From: Mycobacterium sp. ELW1
GTDB taxonomy: Bacteria; Actinomycetota; Actinomycetes; Mycobacteriales; Mycobacteriaceae
Assembly (NCBI RefSeq): GCF_008329905.1
Contig: NZ_CP032155.1
Coordinates: forward strand, 744,001 to 808,000
Length of the DNA stretch: 64,000 nucleotides
Direction of reading: 5' to 3'
Under the pieces are notes generated by a model. That model was not told the DNA's origin and did not search any database. It saw only the letters and a list, made by a program, of their open reading frames with translations. Positions 34,630-43,870 of the stretch are shown piece after piece. Numbering within the stretch: position 1 is the first letter of the stretch; each line of letters opens with the position of its first letter. Position numbers and translations under genes: made by a program.

Positions 34630-34682
34630 GTGTGCGTTCTCATCCGCGATCGACGGCGTGTCACGGACGAAACCGCACGCTC
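34628..34682. repeat. Imperfect palindrome downstream of DUF559 gene
   Basis: GAGTGTGCGTTCTCATCCG (34628-34646) and CGGACGAAACCGCACGCTC (34664-34682) pair in 15 of 19 positions. The right arm contains the reverse complement of GAGCGTGCGGTTT, the core of the upstream palindrome. The left arm overlaps the DUF559 stop codon. Confidence 0.65.
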
Positions 34683-34687
34683 GCGGC

Positions 34688-35056
34688 TCAGCCCAACGGC
34701 ACGCAGTCGTCGCCGCAGCCGGATGCCGTCGCCCCTCCCGGAACGGCCGGTCGGTGCAGTACCGCCCGCTGCGGAATGACCCGCAACCGCTCGTCGGTGA
34801 ACTCGCCGCGGCCGTCGACGATCAAGCTGTACCCACCGGGCTCTCGCGGCGGCCACACCACCGTGACGTCGGGGTGCGCGAGCGCGTTGCGCCGCGTGCT
34901 GTTGCCCACCGAACCGACGTCGAGCACACCTGCGACAAGCTGAGGATCGACTGCGACGGTGTGCGCGCGGTGCTCGTCGCTCACGGTGATGAGATAGCCG
35001 AACGGATAGTCGGCCAGCGTTCCGGCGAGCTGGTCGAGATCCACCTTGACGCTCAT
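34688..35056 (-). CDS. Pyridoxamine-phosphate-oxidase-like (PPOX) flavin/F420 protein
   Basis: 122 residues of a split-barrel flavin- or F420-binding fold: LADYPFGYLITVSDEHRAHT, then VGNSTRRNALAHPDVTVVWP and GGYSLIVDGRGEF. Short members of this group in mycobacteria bind F420, FMN or heme. ATG at 35056; the longer in-frame reading upstream is antisense to the SDR gene. Divergent from the SDR at 35130. The C-terminal CGDDC pair is unusual. Substrate unknown. Confidence 0.8.
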   Translation of the reverse strand: MSVKVDLDQLAGTLADYPFGYLITVSDEHRAHTVAVDPQLVAGVLDVGSVGNSTRRNALAHPDVTVVWPPREPGGYSLIVDGRGEFTDERLRVIPQRAVLHRPAVPGGATASGCGDDCVPLG

Positions 35057-35129
35057 GGGCCGACGATACTGCCGCCGATCCACCGAAACCCGGGGAATAC
35101 CGCCGCACTGCTCTAGGGTTGCCAACCAA

Positions 35130-35942
<813 letters not shown>

Positions 35943-35954
<12 letters not shown>

Positions 35955-36503
35955 CGGCCACGGCCGCATCCAGCCCTCGACCGGAAGGTCCAGCCCGTTG
36001 CACAACGTGCACACCGTTCGGTACCAGCCGACCGCGATCAACAGCTCGATCCGCTGCTCGTCGTCGAAACTCTCACCCAGCGCCGCCCAGGTGGACGCCG
36101 ACCACGACCCGGTGCGTTCGAGCTCATCGACCGCGCTGATCAATACCCGCTCCGCAGAGCTCCATCGCGCGTCGTCAGCAGAACCGACCGCCAGCGCGTC
36201 AGCCTCGTCACCGGACACCCCGGCGATCGGTCCCCAGAACGCGGCCTGGCCGCCCCACTCGTAGGCGCAGCGCACCAGCCCGCAGATCCGCAGGATCGCA
36301 ATGGTGCGGACGCGCGGTGGCAGCCGGGTGTCGACGTACAGCGACTCGCCCATCTTGCGCAGCTTGCGCGCCATGTCCGGGTGCCGCTGCAGACACCGCA
36401 CCAGCAGCAGCGGCTCATAGGTGCGATCCGGATGGCCCCAACTGCCGATGTCGGCGGCGTCGGCATCACTCCACGGCTGAGCCAGCGGCGCGACCCGGCT
36501 CAA
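35943..36503 (-). CDS. Carboxymuconolactone decarboxylase family protein
   Basis: 186 residues, all-helical AhpD-like fold. Core motif LRICGLVRCAYEWGGQAAFW: the Y-E-W is retained, while the C-x-x-C/H redox pair of AhpD is absent (C-A-Y-E-W-G-G-Q). So a decarboxylase, hydratase or simple binding role is possible and peroxidase activity unlikely. Its ATG overlaps the stop of the amidohydrolase by 4 bp, so the two are co-translated. Confidence 0.85.
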
Positions 36504-38254
36504 ACCGATTCCCGGGTCGCTGCGCTCCTGCCCTCCGAGGGCGCCGCCTGCCGTCCGCGGATCAGCTTGCCCGGCAGCGCCGACGTCGGCACCCCGTTCT
36601 CCGAGATCACCTCACCGGCGACGATCGTCGCGACATAGCCGTCCGCAGTCTGGTCGAGCCGCCGCCCACCCGCGGGCAGGTCGGCCTTGACGGTCGGCTG
36701 GTGCAGCCGCAGCGCATCGGCATCGATCACGTTGAGGTCGGCTTTGTAGCCCGCCGCCAGCCGGCCGCGGTCGGCCAGTCCGGCGATCCGGGCGGGCACC
36801 GACGTCAGCTCCTGGATCACTCGCTGCACCGACAGTCGGCCTGTCGGCCTGTCCCGCACCCAGTGCGTCAGCATGTAGGTGGGAAAGCTTGCGTCGCAGA
36901 TCATTCCGTAATGCGCGCCGCCGTCGCCCAGGCCCAGGACGACGTCGTCGCGCTGGATCAGCTCGGCCACCGTGTCCAGCGAATTGTCCCGGAAGTTGGC
37001 CAGCGTGACCAGCAGCATGGCGTGACCGTCGTCGTCGAGCAGCCGGTCGTAGGCCTCCTCGAGCGGGCTGACGCCACGGGCGGCGGCCCGTGCGCCGATC
37101 GAATCCTCAGGCGAGGGTTCGTAATTCGGCGGATCGCCGAGCGGGAACATGTAGTTCCACGCTTGCGCGGCGAACATCAGCGGATGCCCGTCGCTGGCCG
37201 GCTTGTCGTTCAAGATGCGCTCGCGCACTTCGGGTTTACGCATCTCGGCGACGCGCTCGGCCAGCGGTAGGTGGGCGATCTCCCGGTATGCCGGGTACAT
37301 GACGAACGGGTTGCCGGACAGGTCCAGACCGAGAACAAGGCCGATCGGCCGCGGGAAGATCTGCCCCGTGACGTCGCCGCCGTTGGCGTTGGCCTTCTCG
37401 ACCATCCGCAGTGCGTCGAGGTGGATGGGTGGGCCCGCGTTTCCGATCGCGAGCGTGAAGGTCACCGGCAGCCCGACGTCCGAGGCGACGTCGAACACCG
37501 CGCTGAGTGCGCCCTCGTAGTCTCCGGCCATCAGATCCGGCACGAACTGCAGCAGTCCGCCGCCGGCGTCGTCGACACCTCGGGCGATGGCCTCGATCTC
37601 CTCGTATTGCGCTTCATAACTCGGAATCGGTTGTCCACCAGAGGTTTTATGCAGCGTGAGCCGGGATGATGCGAAGCCCAGTGCGCCCGCGCGAATAGCT
37701 TCCTCGGCCAGCTTGCGCATCATCGCCAGGTCCTCGGGAGTGGGCAGTTCGCGGTTGACGCCGCGCTCACCCATCACGTATACCCGCAGCGGGGAGTGCG
37801 GCAGGAACGCTGCGACGTCGATGTCCCGCTGTCGCGAATCCAGTGCGTCGAGGAATTCCGGGAAGGTCTCCCATGTCCACGGCAGTCCGTCGACCATCAC
37901 GACGCCGGGGATGTCCTCGACACCGGCCATGACGTCGACGAGCGTGTCGTGGTCTTCCGGGCGGCACGGCGCGAAGCCGACGCCGCAATTGCCCATGACT
38001 GCGGTGGTCACCCCGTGAGCCGACGACGGCGTCATCCGATCCGACCAGATCGCCTGCCCGTCGTAATGGGTGTGCAGGTCGACGAACCCGGGGGTGACGA
38101 GGAGCCCGGTGGCGTCGATCTCGCGCTCACCTTTCTCGGGGACGGTGCCCACCGCGGCGATGACGCCGTCGGAGACGGCGACGTCGCCGGGGTAGGGCTC
38201 CCCGCCCAGCCCGTCGACGATCGTTCCGTTGCGGATGACCAGGTCATAGCTCAT
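36500..38254 (-). CDS. N-acyl-D-amino-acid deacylase-like amidohydrolase
   Basis: 584 residues, metal-dependent amidohydrolase. The N-terminal strand MSYDLVIRNGTIVDGLGGEP starts the composite beta-sandwich, metal ligands are in VDLHTHYDGQAIWS, and TTAVMGNCGVGFAPCRPED follows, a signature of D-aminoacylases. The C-terminal sandwich closes the barrel (GYVATIVAGEVISENG). Likely hydrolyses N-acyl or cyclic amide bonds; the natural substrate is unknown. Start at M 38254, seven residues inside the longest frame, where the conserved N-terminus begins. Coupled to the downstream CMD gene. Confidence 0.86.
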   Translation of the reverse strand: MSYDLVIRNGTIVDGLGGEPYPGDVAVSDGVIAAVGTVPEKGEREIDATGLLVTPGFVDLHTHYDGQAIWSDRMTPSSAHGVTTAVMGNCGVGFAPCRPEDHDTLVDVMAGVEDIPGVVMVDGLPWTWETFPEFLDALDSRQRDIDVAAFLPHSPLRVYVMGERGVNRELPTPEDLAMMRKLAEEAIRAGALGFASSRLTLHKTSGGQPIPSYEAQYEEIEAIARGVDDAGGGLLQFVPDLMAGDYEGALSAVFDVASDVGLPVTFTLAIGNAGPPIHLDALRMVEKANANGGDVTGQIFPRPIGLVLGLDLSGNPFVMYPAYREIAHLPLAERVAEMRKPEVRERILNDKPASDGHPLMFAAQAWNYMFPLGDPPNYEPSPEDSIGARAAARGVSPLEEAYDRLLDDDGHAMLLVTLANFRDNSLDTVAELIQRDDVVLGLGDGGAHYGMICDASFPTYMLTHWVRDRPTGRLSVQRVIQELTSVPARIAGLADRGRLAAGYKADLNVIDADALRLHQPTVKADLPAGGRRLDQTADGYVATIVAGEVISENGVPTSALPGKLIRGRQAAPSEGRSAATRESV

Positions 38255-38295
38255 ACCGACGACATTACGTCGCAACCCCCTGTCACGATGGAGGT

Positions 38296-38706
38296 GTGAT
38301 TGATCATTTCGGAATCAACTGTGACAACTACGCCGAATCCCAGGAGTTCTACGACAAGGTGCTGCACGTCTTGGGCTACCACCGGGTGATGGACTTCGGT
38401 GAGGCCATCGGTTACGGCACCGACGGCAAGCCGGTGTTCTGGATCGCCGACGCCTCGGCCGGCGCCGCCAACGGACCGAACCGGGAGGTGCACATCGCGT
38501 TCGCCGCCAAAGACGCCGAATCGGTTCAAGCGTTCTTCCACACCGCCCTGGCGCTCGGTGTCGAGCCCCTGCACGAGCCGCGCCTGTGGCCCGAATACCA
38601 TCCCGGCTATTACGGCGCCTTCGTCCGCGACCCCGAGGGCAACAACGTCGAAGCCGTCTTCCACGGCGCGCAGCCTGACGCCCAGATCCCGACGAACTCC
38701 GCGTAG
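38296..38706 (+). CDS. VOC family (glyoxalase/bleomycin-resistance) protein
   Basis: 136 residues, paired beta-alpha-beta-beta-beta modules. Metal-binding residues are expected from IDHFGINCDNYAESQEFYDK, REVHIAFAAKD and DPEGNNVEAVFH. GTG at 38296 after GATGGAG. Divergent from the amidohydrolase and 10 bp before the DinB gene. It could be a dioxygenase, epimerase or resistance protein. Confidence 0.88.
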   Translation: MIDHFGINCDNYAESQEFYDKVLHVLGYHRVMDFGEAIGYGTDGKPVFWIADASAGAANGPNREVHIAFAAKDAESVQAFFHTALALGVEPLHEPRLWPEYHPGYYGAFVRDPEGNNVEAVFHGAQPDAQIPTNSA

Positions 38707-38716
38707 CGTTCCGGTT

Positions 38717-39241
38717 ATGGCCGACTCACTGTCCGACGCAGATGCCGCCCGCGAACTGCTGCGGGACTCGTTCACCCGCATCATCGAGCACGTCCAGGAC
38801 ATCACCGACGATCTGACCGAGGAACTCTCGTTCTTCCGGCCGACCTCGACGGCCAACAGCATCGCGTGGCTGGTGTGGCACAGCGCCCGGGTCCAGGATG
38901 CGCAGCTCGCCGATATCGCCGGAACCGAGCAGGTGTGGTTCAGCGGCGGATGGGTGGACCGCTTCGATCTGGACCTGCCCCGCGACGCGCACGGCTACGG
39001 CCACACTCCCGAGGAGGTCGGCAAGGTTCGGGTGCCCGCCGACCTGCTGGCCGGCTACTACCACGCGGTGCACAAGGTCACCCTCGAGTACATCGCCAGC
39101 GTCACCCCCGAGGACCTCGCCCGCGTGGTCGACAAGAACTGGAATCCGCCGGTGACGGCAAGCGTCCGGTTGGTCAGCATCATCGACGACTGTGTCCAGC
39201 ATCTGGGTCAGGCGGCCTACGTGCGGGGCATCGCCCGCTGA
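38717..39241 (+). CDS. DinB family protein (DUF664-like)
   Basis: 174 residues, four-helix DinB/MDMPI fold. Metal histidines are expected from WLVWHSARVQD near residue 55 and DDCVQHLGQAAYVRG at the C-terminus, plus a middle His (YYHAVHKV). Such enzymes often work with bacillithiol or mycothiol, the latter being the mycobacterial thiol. The stop codon overlaps the probable CTG start of the PAP2 gene. ATG at 38717. Confidence 0.86.
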   Translation: MADSLSDADAARELLRDSFTRIIEHVQDITDDLTEELSFFRPTSTANSIAWLVWHSARVQDAQLADIAGTEQVWFSGGWVDRFDLDLPRDAHGYGHTPEEVGKVRVPADLLAGYYHAVHKVTLEYIASVTPEDLARVVDKNWNPPVTASVRLVSIIDDCVQHLGQAAYVRGIAR

Positions 39242-39813
39242 TCACCGCCGCGGTCCGCTGGTGGCCGCCGGTCGGGCTGGCCGCGATGGCGCTGCTCGGA
39301 TGGGCTATGGGCAAGGGCTCTACCGCGGTCGACGACTGGTTCCAGCAAGCCCACGGCAGTGGGCTGGGACGACTGCTGTTCTTCACCGATCAGCGCACGG
39401 TGGCGGTGATTCTGGTCGGTGCGCTGGCGCTGGCCGCCTATCGGAGGCGCTGGTCGCTGGTCGCCGCGGTCGCAGTGAGTCCTGTTGCTGCCGTGTGGCT
39501 TTCACGCTTATTCAAGGAGATGTTCGGTCGCCAGAAGGGTGGTGCGGTCGCCTACCCGAGCGGCCACACCACGCTGATGGTGGTGGTGCTCGGCATGGTG
39601 CTTCTGGTGGTGGGTGCGCGGCTGTGTGTCGTGGCGGTCGCCATCGTCTGGGCGCTGCTGGGGATGCTGGGTCAGGCGGTGACGTATCACTACTTCACCG
39701 ACGCCGTCGGCGGGCTTCTGCTGGGCAGCGCGATCGCGTGCCTGGCTGCCGCGCTCGTCGACTGGATCGGTCGTTCACCGCGGCGTCACCCCCGGTTTCC
39801 TTCACGCTGCTAA
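39238..39813 (+). CDS. PAP2 family phosphatase, membrane
   Basis: About 191 residues with five transmembrane helices. The three PAP2 motifs are visible: KEMFGRQKGG, PSGHTT and TYHYFTDAVGG (His and Asp). Predicted to dephosphorylate a lipid phosphate or diphosphate at the membrane. No ATG or GTG precedes the first helix; CTG at 39238 overlaps the DinB stop (CTGA) and gives the full helix RWWPPVGLAAMALLGW. ATG 39286 would cut that helix. CTG start is inferred. Confidence 0.8.
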   Translation: MITAAVRWWPPVGLAAMALLGWAMGKGSTAVDDWFQQAHGSGLGRLLFFTDQRTVAVILVGALALAAYRRRWSLVAAVAVSPVAAVWLSRLFKEMFGRQKGGAVAYPSGHTTLMVVVLGMVLLVVGARLCVVAVAIVWALLGMLGQAVTYHYFTDAVGGLLLGSAIACLAAALVDWIGRSPRRHPRFPSRC

Positions 39814-39822
39814 TTTCCGCGC

Positions 39823-40680
39823 GTGTCACTAGACAGCCACGGCTACACGGTTTTCGATGACGACGATGACGATCCGGTGCTGCTCGACGCCACCGGCTTG
39901 GCCGTCGACACCTGGCGGGAGAACTACCCGTACGAACATCGGATGTCGCGCAACGAGTACGAGGAGCAGAAGCGGCTGCTGCAGATCGAGCTGCTGAAGC
40001 TGCAGAAGTGGAGCCAGACGCACGGGCTACGCCATGTTTTGGTGTTCGAGGGGCGCGATGCGGCAGGCAAGGGCGGCACCATCAAGCGCTTCATGGAGCA
40101 CCTCAACCCCAGGGGCGCTCGGGTGGTGGCACTGGAGAAGCCCACCGAGAAGGAACGCACTCAGTGGTACTTCCAGCGCTACGTCAATCACCTGCCTGCG
40201 GCCGGCGAGATCGTGATGTTCGACCGGTCCTGGTACAACCGCGCCGGGGTGGAGCGGGTGATGGGGTACTGCACGCCCAAGCAGCACGCTGAGTTCATCC
40301 GGCAGGCGCCGTTGTTCGAGCAGATGCTGGTCAACGACGGCATCAGCCTGACCAAGCTGTGGTTCTCGGTGTCCTCGAGCGAGCAGCGCACCCGGTTCAC
40401 CATCCGCCAGGTCGACCCGGTCCGGCAGTGGAAACTGTCGCCGACGGATCTGGCGTCGCTGGACAAATGGCACGAGTACACCTCGGCCAAGGAAGACATG
40501 TTCGCCTGGACGGACACTGAGATCGCGCCATGGACGGTCATCAAGAGCAACGACAAGAAACGCGCGCGGATCAACGCGATGCGCCACGTGCTGAGTAAGT
40601 TCAACTACGACAACAAAGACCATGAGGTGGTCGGCCAGCCCGACCCCTTGATCGTGGGCCGCGCAACTCACTCCGACTGA
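39823..40680 (+). CDS. ppk2: Polyphosphate kinase 2 (class I-like)
   Basis: 285 residues, P-loop kinase fold: Walker A EGRDAAGKGGTIKRF, lid region ALEKPTEKERTQWYFQRYVN, Walker B EIVMFDRSWYNRAG. Close to M. tuberculosis Rv3232c. Such enzymes make GTP or ATP from NDP and polyphosphate. An acidic N-terminal run (FDDDDDDP) is unusual. GTG at 39823. A second, different PPK2 lies at 62425-63282. Confidence 0.93.
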   Translation: MSLDSHGYTVFDDDDDDPVLLDATGLAVDTWRENYPYEHRMSRNEYEEQKRLLQIELLKLQKWSQTHGLRHVLVFEGRDAAGKGGTIKRFMEHLNPRGARVVALEKPTEKERTQWYFQRYVNHLPAAGEIVMFDRSWYNRAGVERVMGYCTPKQHAEFIRQAPLFEQMLVNDGISLTKLWFSVSSSEQRTRFTIRQVDPVRQWKLSPTDLASLDKWHEYTSAKEDMFAWTDTEIAPWTVIKSNDKKRARINAMRHVLSKFNYDNKDHEVVGQPDPLIVGRATHSD

Positions 40681-40708
40681 GGCGTCGCGTCCCCGCAGAG
40701 GAGGACGC

Positions 40709-41548
40709 GTGCGGTTCGCGACGACGCTGCTGATGTGGCTCGTCACGACGCTCTTGTTGGCGGTCGCCCTGCCGGCGGCCTGGGTGCAGCAGCACCTGGT
40801 CGACGAAGACGGCTATGCGGCGCTGGCTCAGAAGGCGGCGGCCGATCCCGGACTGCAGTCGGCGATGGCCTCGGAGCTGACCTCGCAGGTGGGCCGATTG
40901 GGTACCAGCGTGAACACCGGGACGGTGAGTCTGGTCGCCGCCGCGTACACCGCGAGTTCGACGTTCCCGGGACAGTTCGCGCAGGCGAATCGCTTCGCAC
41001 ACCGCTGGTTGTTCACCGACCGGGTGCGCTCGAGTGTCGATTCGCAAGGCCGGTGGGTGATCGACGCCGCGCCGATGCTCTCGGATGCCGCGTTCAAAGA
41101 GACGTTGAATGACTACAACGTCACACTGCCGTCGTCGATACCAGTTCCGTTGACCGACAACGCGCCTGCGGCATTACGGCCCGGTGCGTTGCGTCCGGTC
41201 GCGACCTTCGGTCCGTGGGTCAGCGTCGGTGCGGCTGTGGTAGCCGGGCTGTTCGCCTTGCTGACACTTTTTGTGGCCAGGAGTCGGGGCAAGATGCTCG
41301 TCGGGCTCGGAGTGTCAGCACTGTTGGTCGGTGCTGCCGGTTGGGCGGCAATCGAATTCGGCCGCAGACGCCTGGATGCGGTGTTGAACAATTCGTCCGG
41401 TGATATCCGGCGGATCGCCGAGGTGATGGTCGACACCGCGCAGGACAGCATGCATCAGTGGCTGAACATCACCCTGGTCGTCGGGGGCGGCCTGGTGATC
41501 ATCGGGGTGATCGTCTCGCTATTGGTGAGCCTGGCCAAGACGAATTAG
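40709..41548 (+). CDS. Membrane protein, hypothetical
   Basis: 279 residues. An N-terminal helix (TLLMWLVTTLLLAVALPAAW) is followed by an extracytoplasmic region of ~140 residues with helices ending in a short proline-rich stretch, then three transmembrane helices (FGPWVSVGAAVVAGLFALLT, KMLVGLGVSALLVGAAGWAA, ITLVVGGGLVIIGVIVSLLV). GTG at 40709 after GCAGAGGAGGA. No enzyme motif. Similar mycobacterial proteins are uncharacterised. Confidence 0.8.
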   Translation: MRFATTLLMWLVTTLLLAVALPAAWVQQHLVDEDGYAALAQKAAADPGLQSAMASELTSQVGRLGTSVNTGTVSLVAAAYTASSTFPGQFAQANRFAHRWLFTDRVRSSVDSQGRWVIDAAPMLSDAAFKETLNDYNVTLPSSIPVPLTDNAPAALRPGALRPVATFGPWVSVGAAVVAGLFALLTLFVARSRGKMLVGLGVSALLVGAAGWAAIEFGRRRLDAVLNNSSGDIRRIAEVMVDTAQDSMHQWLNITLVVGGGLVIIGVIVSLLVSLAKTN

Positions 41549-41555
41549 CGGACGA

Positions 41556-41645
41556 CTATTCCTCGTCGTCCTCTTTGGCGTAGTGCCGGGCAACGGGGTC
41601 TCGAAGGCCGTGCAGGACAGCTGCGAAGACCGAGCGATCAATCAT
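41556..41645 (-). CDS. Possible 29-residue small protein
   Basis: A frame from ATG 41645 to TAG 41556, giving MIDRSVFAAVLHGLRDPVAR and an acidic tail ending KEDDEE. It overlaps the stop of the upstream small membrane gene by 8 bp on the same strand. No ribosome site stands out. Could be a chance frame. Confidence 0.25.
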   Translation of the reverse strand: MIDRSVFAAVLHGLRDPVARHYAKEDDEE

Positions 41646-41978
41646 CCGCATTCTCGGGAGCCAGTGCTGGCGGCCGGTCGGGGCGACGGTTGTTGTTGAA
41701 GGCCGAATAGATTCGGCCATTGATTTTGATGTGGTTGGTCCACTGGAATGCAATCGCCAGCACGGCCACCGCCGTGCCGAGCGCGAAAAATACTCCCTGG
41801 CCCCAGTTGGGGATCTGAGAACAGAACAGCAGGGTGATACCAATCGCGCACCCGGTCCAGTAGACGCGGCGCTCGATCGAGTCTGGCGACAGAGTCGCCG
41901 ATCTCCACAGCGGAAACATGCTGAGAATTCCCCCGCGACTATTGCGGCCAAACCGGCATAGCCCAAAGTGTGCGCCAT
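41638..41978 (-). pseudogene. Frameshifted small membrane protein behind toxin-like gene
   Basis: The N-terminal frame starts at ATG 41978, two bases after the stop of the 507-aa gene (MAHTLGYAGLAAIVAG). The rest lies in another frame (GGILSMFPLWRSATLSPDSI..., then two transmembrane helices, RVYWTGCAIGITLLFCSQ and VFFALGTAVAVLAIAFQW, ending ENADD). The break is at a run of five C (41930-41934; five G on the coding strand); a sixth would restore one 113-residue protein with three membrane helices. It is a true frameshift or a sequencing error. Without it, translation could restart at ATG 41919 for the last 93 residues. Position suggests an immunity or accessory protein. Confidence 0.7.
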
Positions 41979-41980
41979 GA

Positions 41981-43504
41981 CTACCAACTCCCTCCACCAC
42001 CGCCAGCAGACCTCAATGCTGGGTCGAAAAGCGACCCGATGCCACCGCCAACCTGTTCGCCAGCGGCGCTTCCCACCACACTGGCCGCCACTACGATCGC
42101 CGCCGTCGTCCAAGGGCCGGTGAAGGACCCAGCGACGGCTGCGGCTCCCCACGCGGCCGCAGAGCCGCCTGCGAATCCGCCGACAGCACTGCCCAGCTCT
42201 TCGTTGCTTCCGCCCTGGATGCGGTCGCTGATTGCGGTGCCGAGTTGAATAATGTCGCCAACTCGTCCGACTTTTCCGGCGATATGTGCCCACTTTTCCG
42301 CATCGGCCGGTGACAGCAGGTCTTCCAGCTTCGCGTGGCGCCCACCGGGCACCCGCTCGCCGTAGGCTTCGACGCCCGCGGACGCCGGTCCCGTGTAGTC
42401 AGTGAGATCGCTTGCTCTATGGACCAAGTCATTGATCACCGATTTAGCGCCGTCCTCAGACATGCCCTGGCTGGTAAGCGCATTCATCGCTTGCTTCACC
42501 GCAACGACGCGTCCGAATTGGTCTCCTTCGTCCAAAGCCTGCGTTGCTTGGTCAGCCGACATCGGCGGCAGGCCATAGAGCCCCTGCTCTAATTTCCGCT
42601 GCATGTCTAGCCGCTTCTGCGCCTGCGTGCGCGCGTCTCCGCCGAGAATGGGATCTTTCGGCAGTGGCCCCGTGAAGTGAGCCATCCGGAAATCATCCAG
42701 TCGTTCACCGGCCAGCCGACGAGCGTCCGCGTCCGCGCTGGGATTGGTCGCCGTGGCGAAGTCACGCAAACGCGCTGCGGCGTCGGCCTTTTCCGATGTC
42801 ATCGGCCCGCCGCCGTTGACCAGCGCCTCATCTTTGGCGCGCTGGTTTGCGTCGTAGTAATCGGTGGATTCGCGGCCCCGCTGCTCGGCGCTGGGCTCAC
42901 CGTCACCGTCGACGCCCTCGATGGGGGCGGGGTCGTAACCGTGCTCGGCGCGCAAGTCGGTCAATGCCGCGTCCAGCTTGGTGCCGTAGTCGTCGCGCAG
43001 TGCCTCGACTTGGTGCAGCACGCCGGAGGTCGCTGCGATCGCGTTGTCCTCCAAGGCGGAGGTGTCCTGGTCGTGGGCCAATGCTTGATCGATCAGTGCG
43101 TCGATGTAGTGCAACTGGGTGTTGAGGTTCTCCACCTGCATGCCAGAAAAGCGTTGTGTCTCAGCGAGAGTTGCCGCGATGTTCGACAGGTCCACGCCGA
43201 TCGCCGGCAGTTGGTCACGCTGGACCATCAGCCGGGTCGTAGCGCGTTGAACCTCAGCGCTGTCATTGATCGGGTGCTCACCGTTCTCGCGGTTCCACGA
43301 AGCTTGAAATCGCTGCTGTGCCTGCGCGAACTCCGAGTACGTCTCGGCTGTGCAGGCGCCTGCGTTGTAGAACGCCCGGCCGAGGTCGTTGATCGCCCCG
43401 GGATCCCCACTCTGCAGCGTCTGGTCCACCTGCCACGGATCGCCGCCGGCCTCACCGACGAGAGCGCCGATGCTGATGTGCTTGAGGCTCGGATAGGCGG
43501 TCAC
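41981..43504 (-). CDS. Large toxin-like/type VII-associated helical protein
   Basis: 507 residues. The N-terminal ~250 residues are helical, with QQRFQASWNRENGEHPINDS and heptad-like segments, similar to the N-terminal regions of mycobacterial proteins encoded next to DUF2563 proteins (Rv2077A neighbourhood). The middle is polar. The C-terminal ~90 residues form glycine-rich membrane helices (GSAVGGFAGGSAAAWGAAAV, TAAIVVAASVVGSAAGEQVG), a glycine zipper. A secreted or membrane-inserting effector is plausible; none of this is proven. It overlaps the DUF2563 gene by 4 bp. Confidence 0.7.
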   Translation of the reverse strand: MTAYPSLKHISIGALVGEAGGDPWQVDQTLQSGDPGAINDLGRAFYNAGACTAETYSEFAQAQQRFQASWNRENGEHPINDSAEVQRATTRLMVQRDQLPAIGVDLSNIAATLAETQRFSGMQVENLNTQLHYIDALIDQALAHDQDTSALEDNAIAATSGVLHQVEALRDDYGTKLDAALTDLRAEHGYDPAPIEGVDGDGEPSAEQRGRESTDYYDANQRAKDEALVNGGGPMTSEKADAAARLRDFATATNPSADADARRLAGERLDDFRMAHFTGPLPKDPILGGDARTQAQKRLDMQRKLEQGLYGLPPMSADQATQALDEGDQFGRVVAVKQAMNALTSQGMSEDGAKSVINDLVHRASDLTDYTGPASAGVEAYGERVPGGRHAKLEDLLSPADAEKWAHIAGKVGRVGDIIQLGTAISDRIQGGSNEELGSAVGGFAGGSAAAWGAAAVAGSFTGPWTTAAIVVAASVVGSAAGEQVGGGIGSLFDPALRSAGGGGGSW

Positions 43505-43800
43505 AACACCGAACGCAGGGCCTCGGCGTTGCGTTCCTCCATCTCGACGAACACCGACGCTGCCTTGTGTCCCTTGTCGCCTAGTACTCCTAGGCGATTC
43601 TCGTGGCTCCGCAGTCGCTGAACGTGGTTGCTGTGTGCCTCGGAGAGGGCGCCGTGAAACGACTCGGCAGCCGCGAAACCACCGAAGATGCCGGCGCCGA
43701 CTGTTGCGCGACCTAGCTGGTCAGCGCCCTCCATGGCGAAGGAAGCGGCGTTGTACGACCGGTTTGCGCCGGCGCGCATCTCCTCCACGTCGACCTGCAT
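43501..43800 (-). CDS. DUF2563 family protein, WXG100-like helical
   Basis: 99 residues, two long helices (MQVDVEEMRAGANRSYNAAS... and ...LSEAHSNHVQRLRSHENRLG). Matches DUF2563 of mycobacteria, which resembles EspC/WXG100-type secretion partners by size and helical hairpin but has no W-x-G motif here. The conserved Phe-Gly (GIFGGFAAAESFHGA) bend is typical. First gene of the 43.8-41.6 kb operon; coupled to the toxin-like gene. Confidence 0.82.
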   Translation of the reverse strand: MQVDVEEMRAGANRSYNAASFAMEGADQLGRATVGAGIFGGFAAAESFHGALSEAHSNHVQRLRSHENRLGVLGDKGHKAASVFVEMEERNAEALRSVL

Positions 43801-43870
43801 GGCGAACCCCCTGGTGAGTTAGCTGCTAGCTAGAGGGTACTCGATAGTCCGTGCTGGTCAACTCACCCAA

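Noticed and set aside
43501..43800. True ESX substrate (EsxA/B)
   Set aside because: No W-x-G motif and no ESX machinery genes nearby; DUF2563 fits better.
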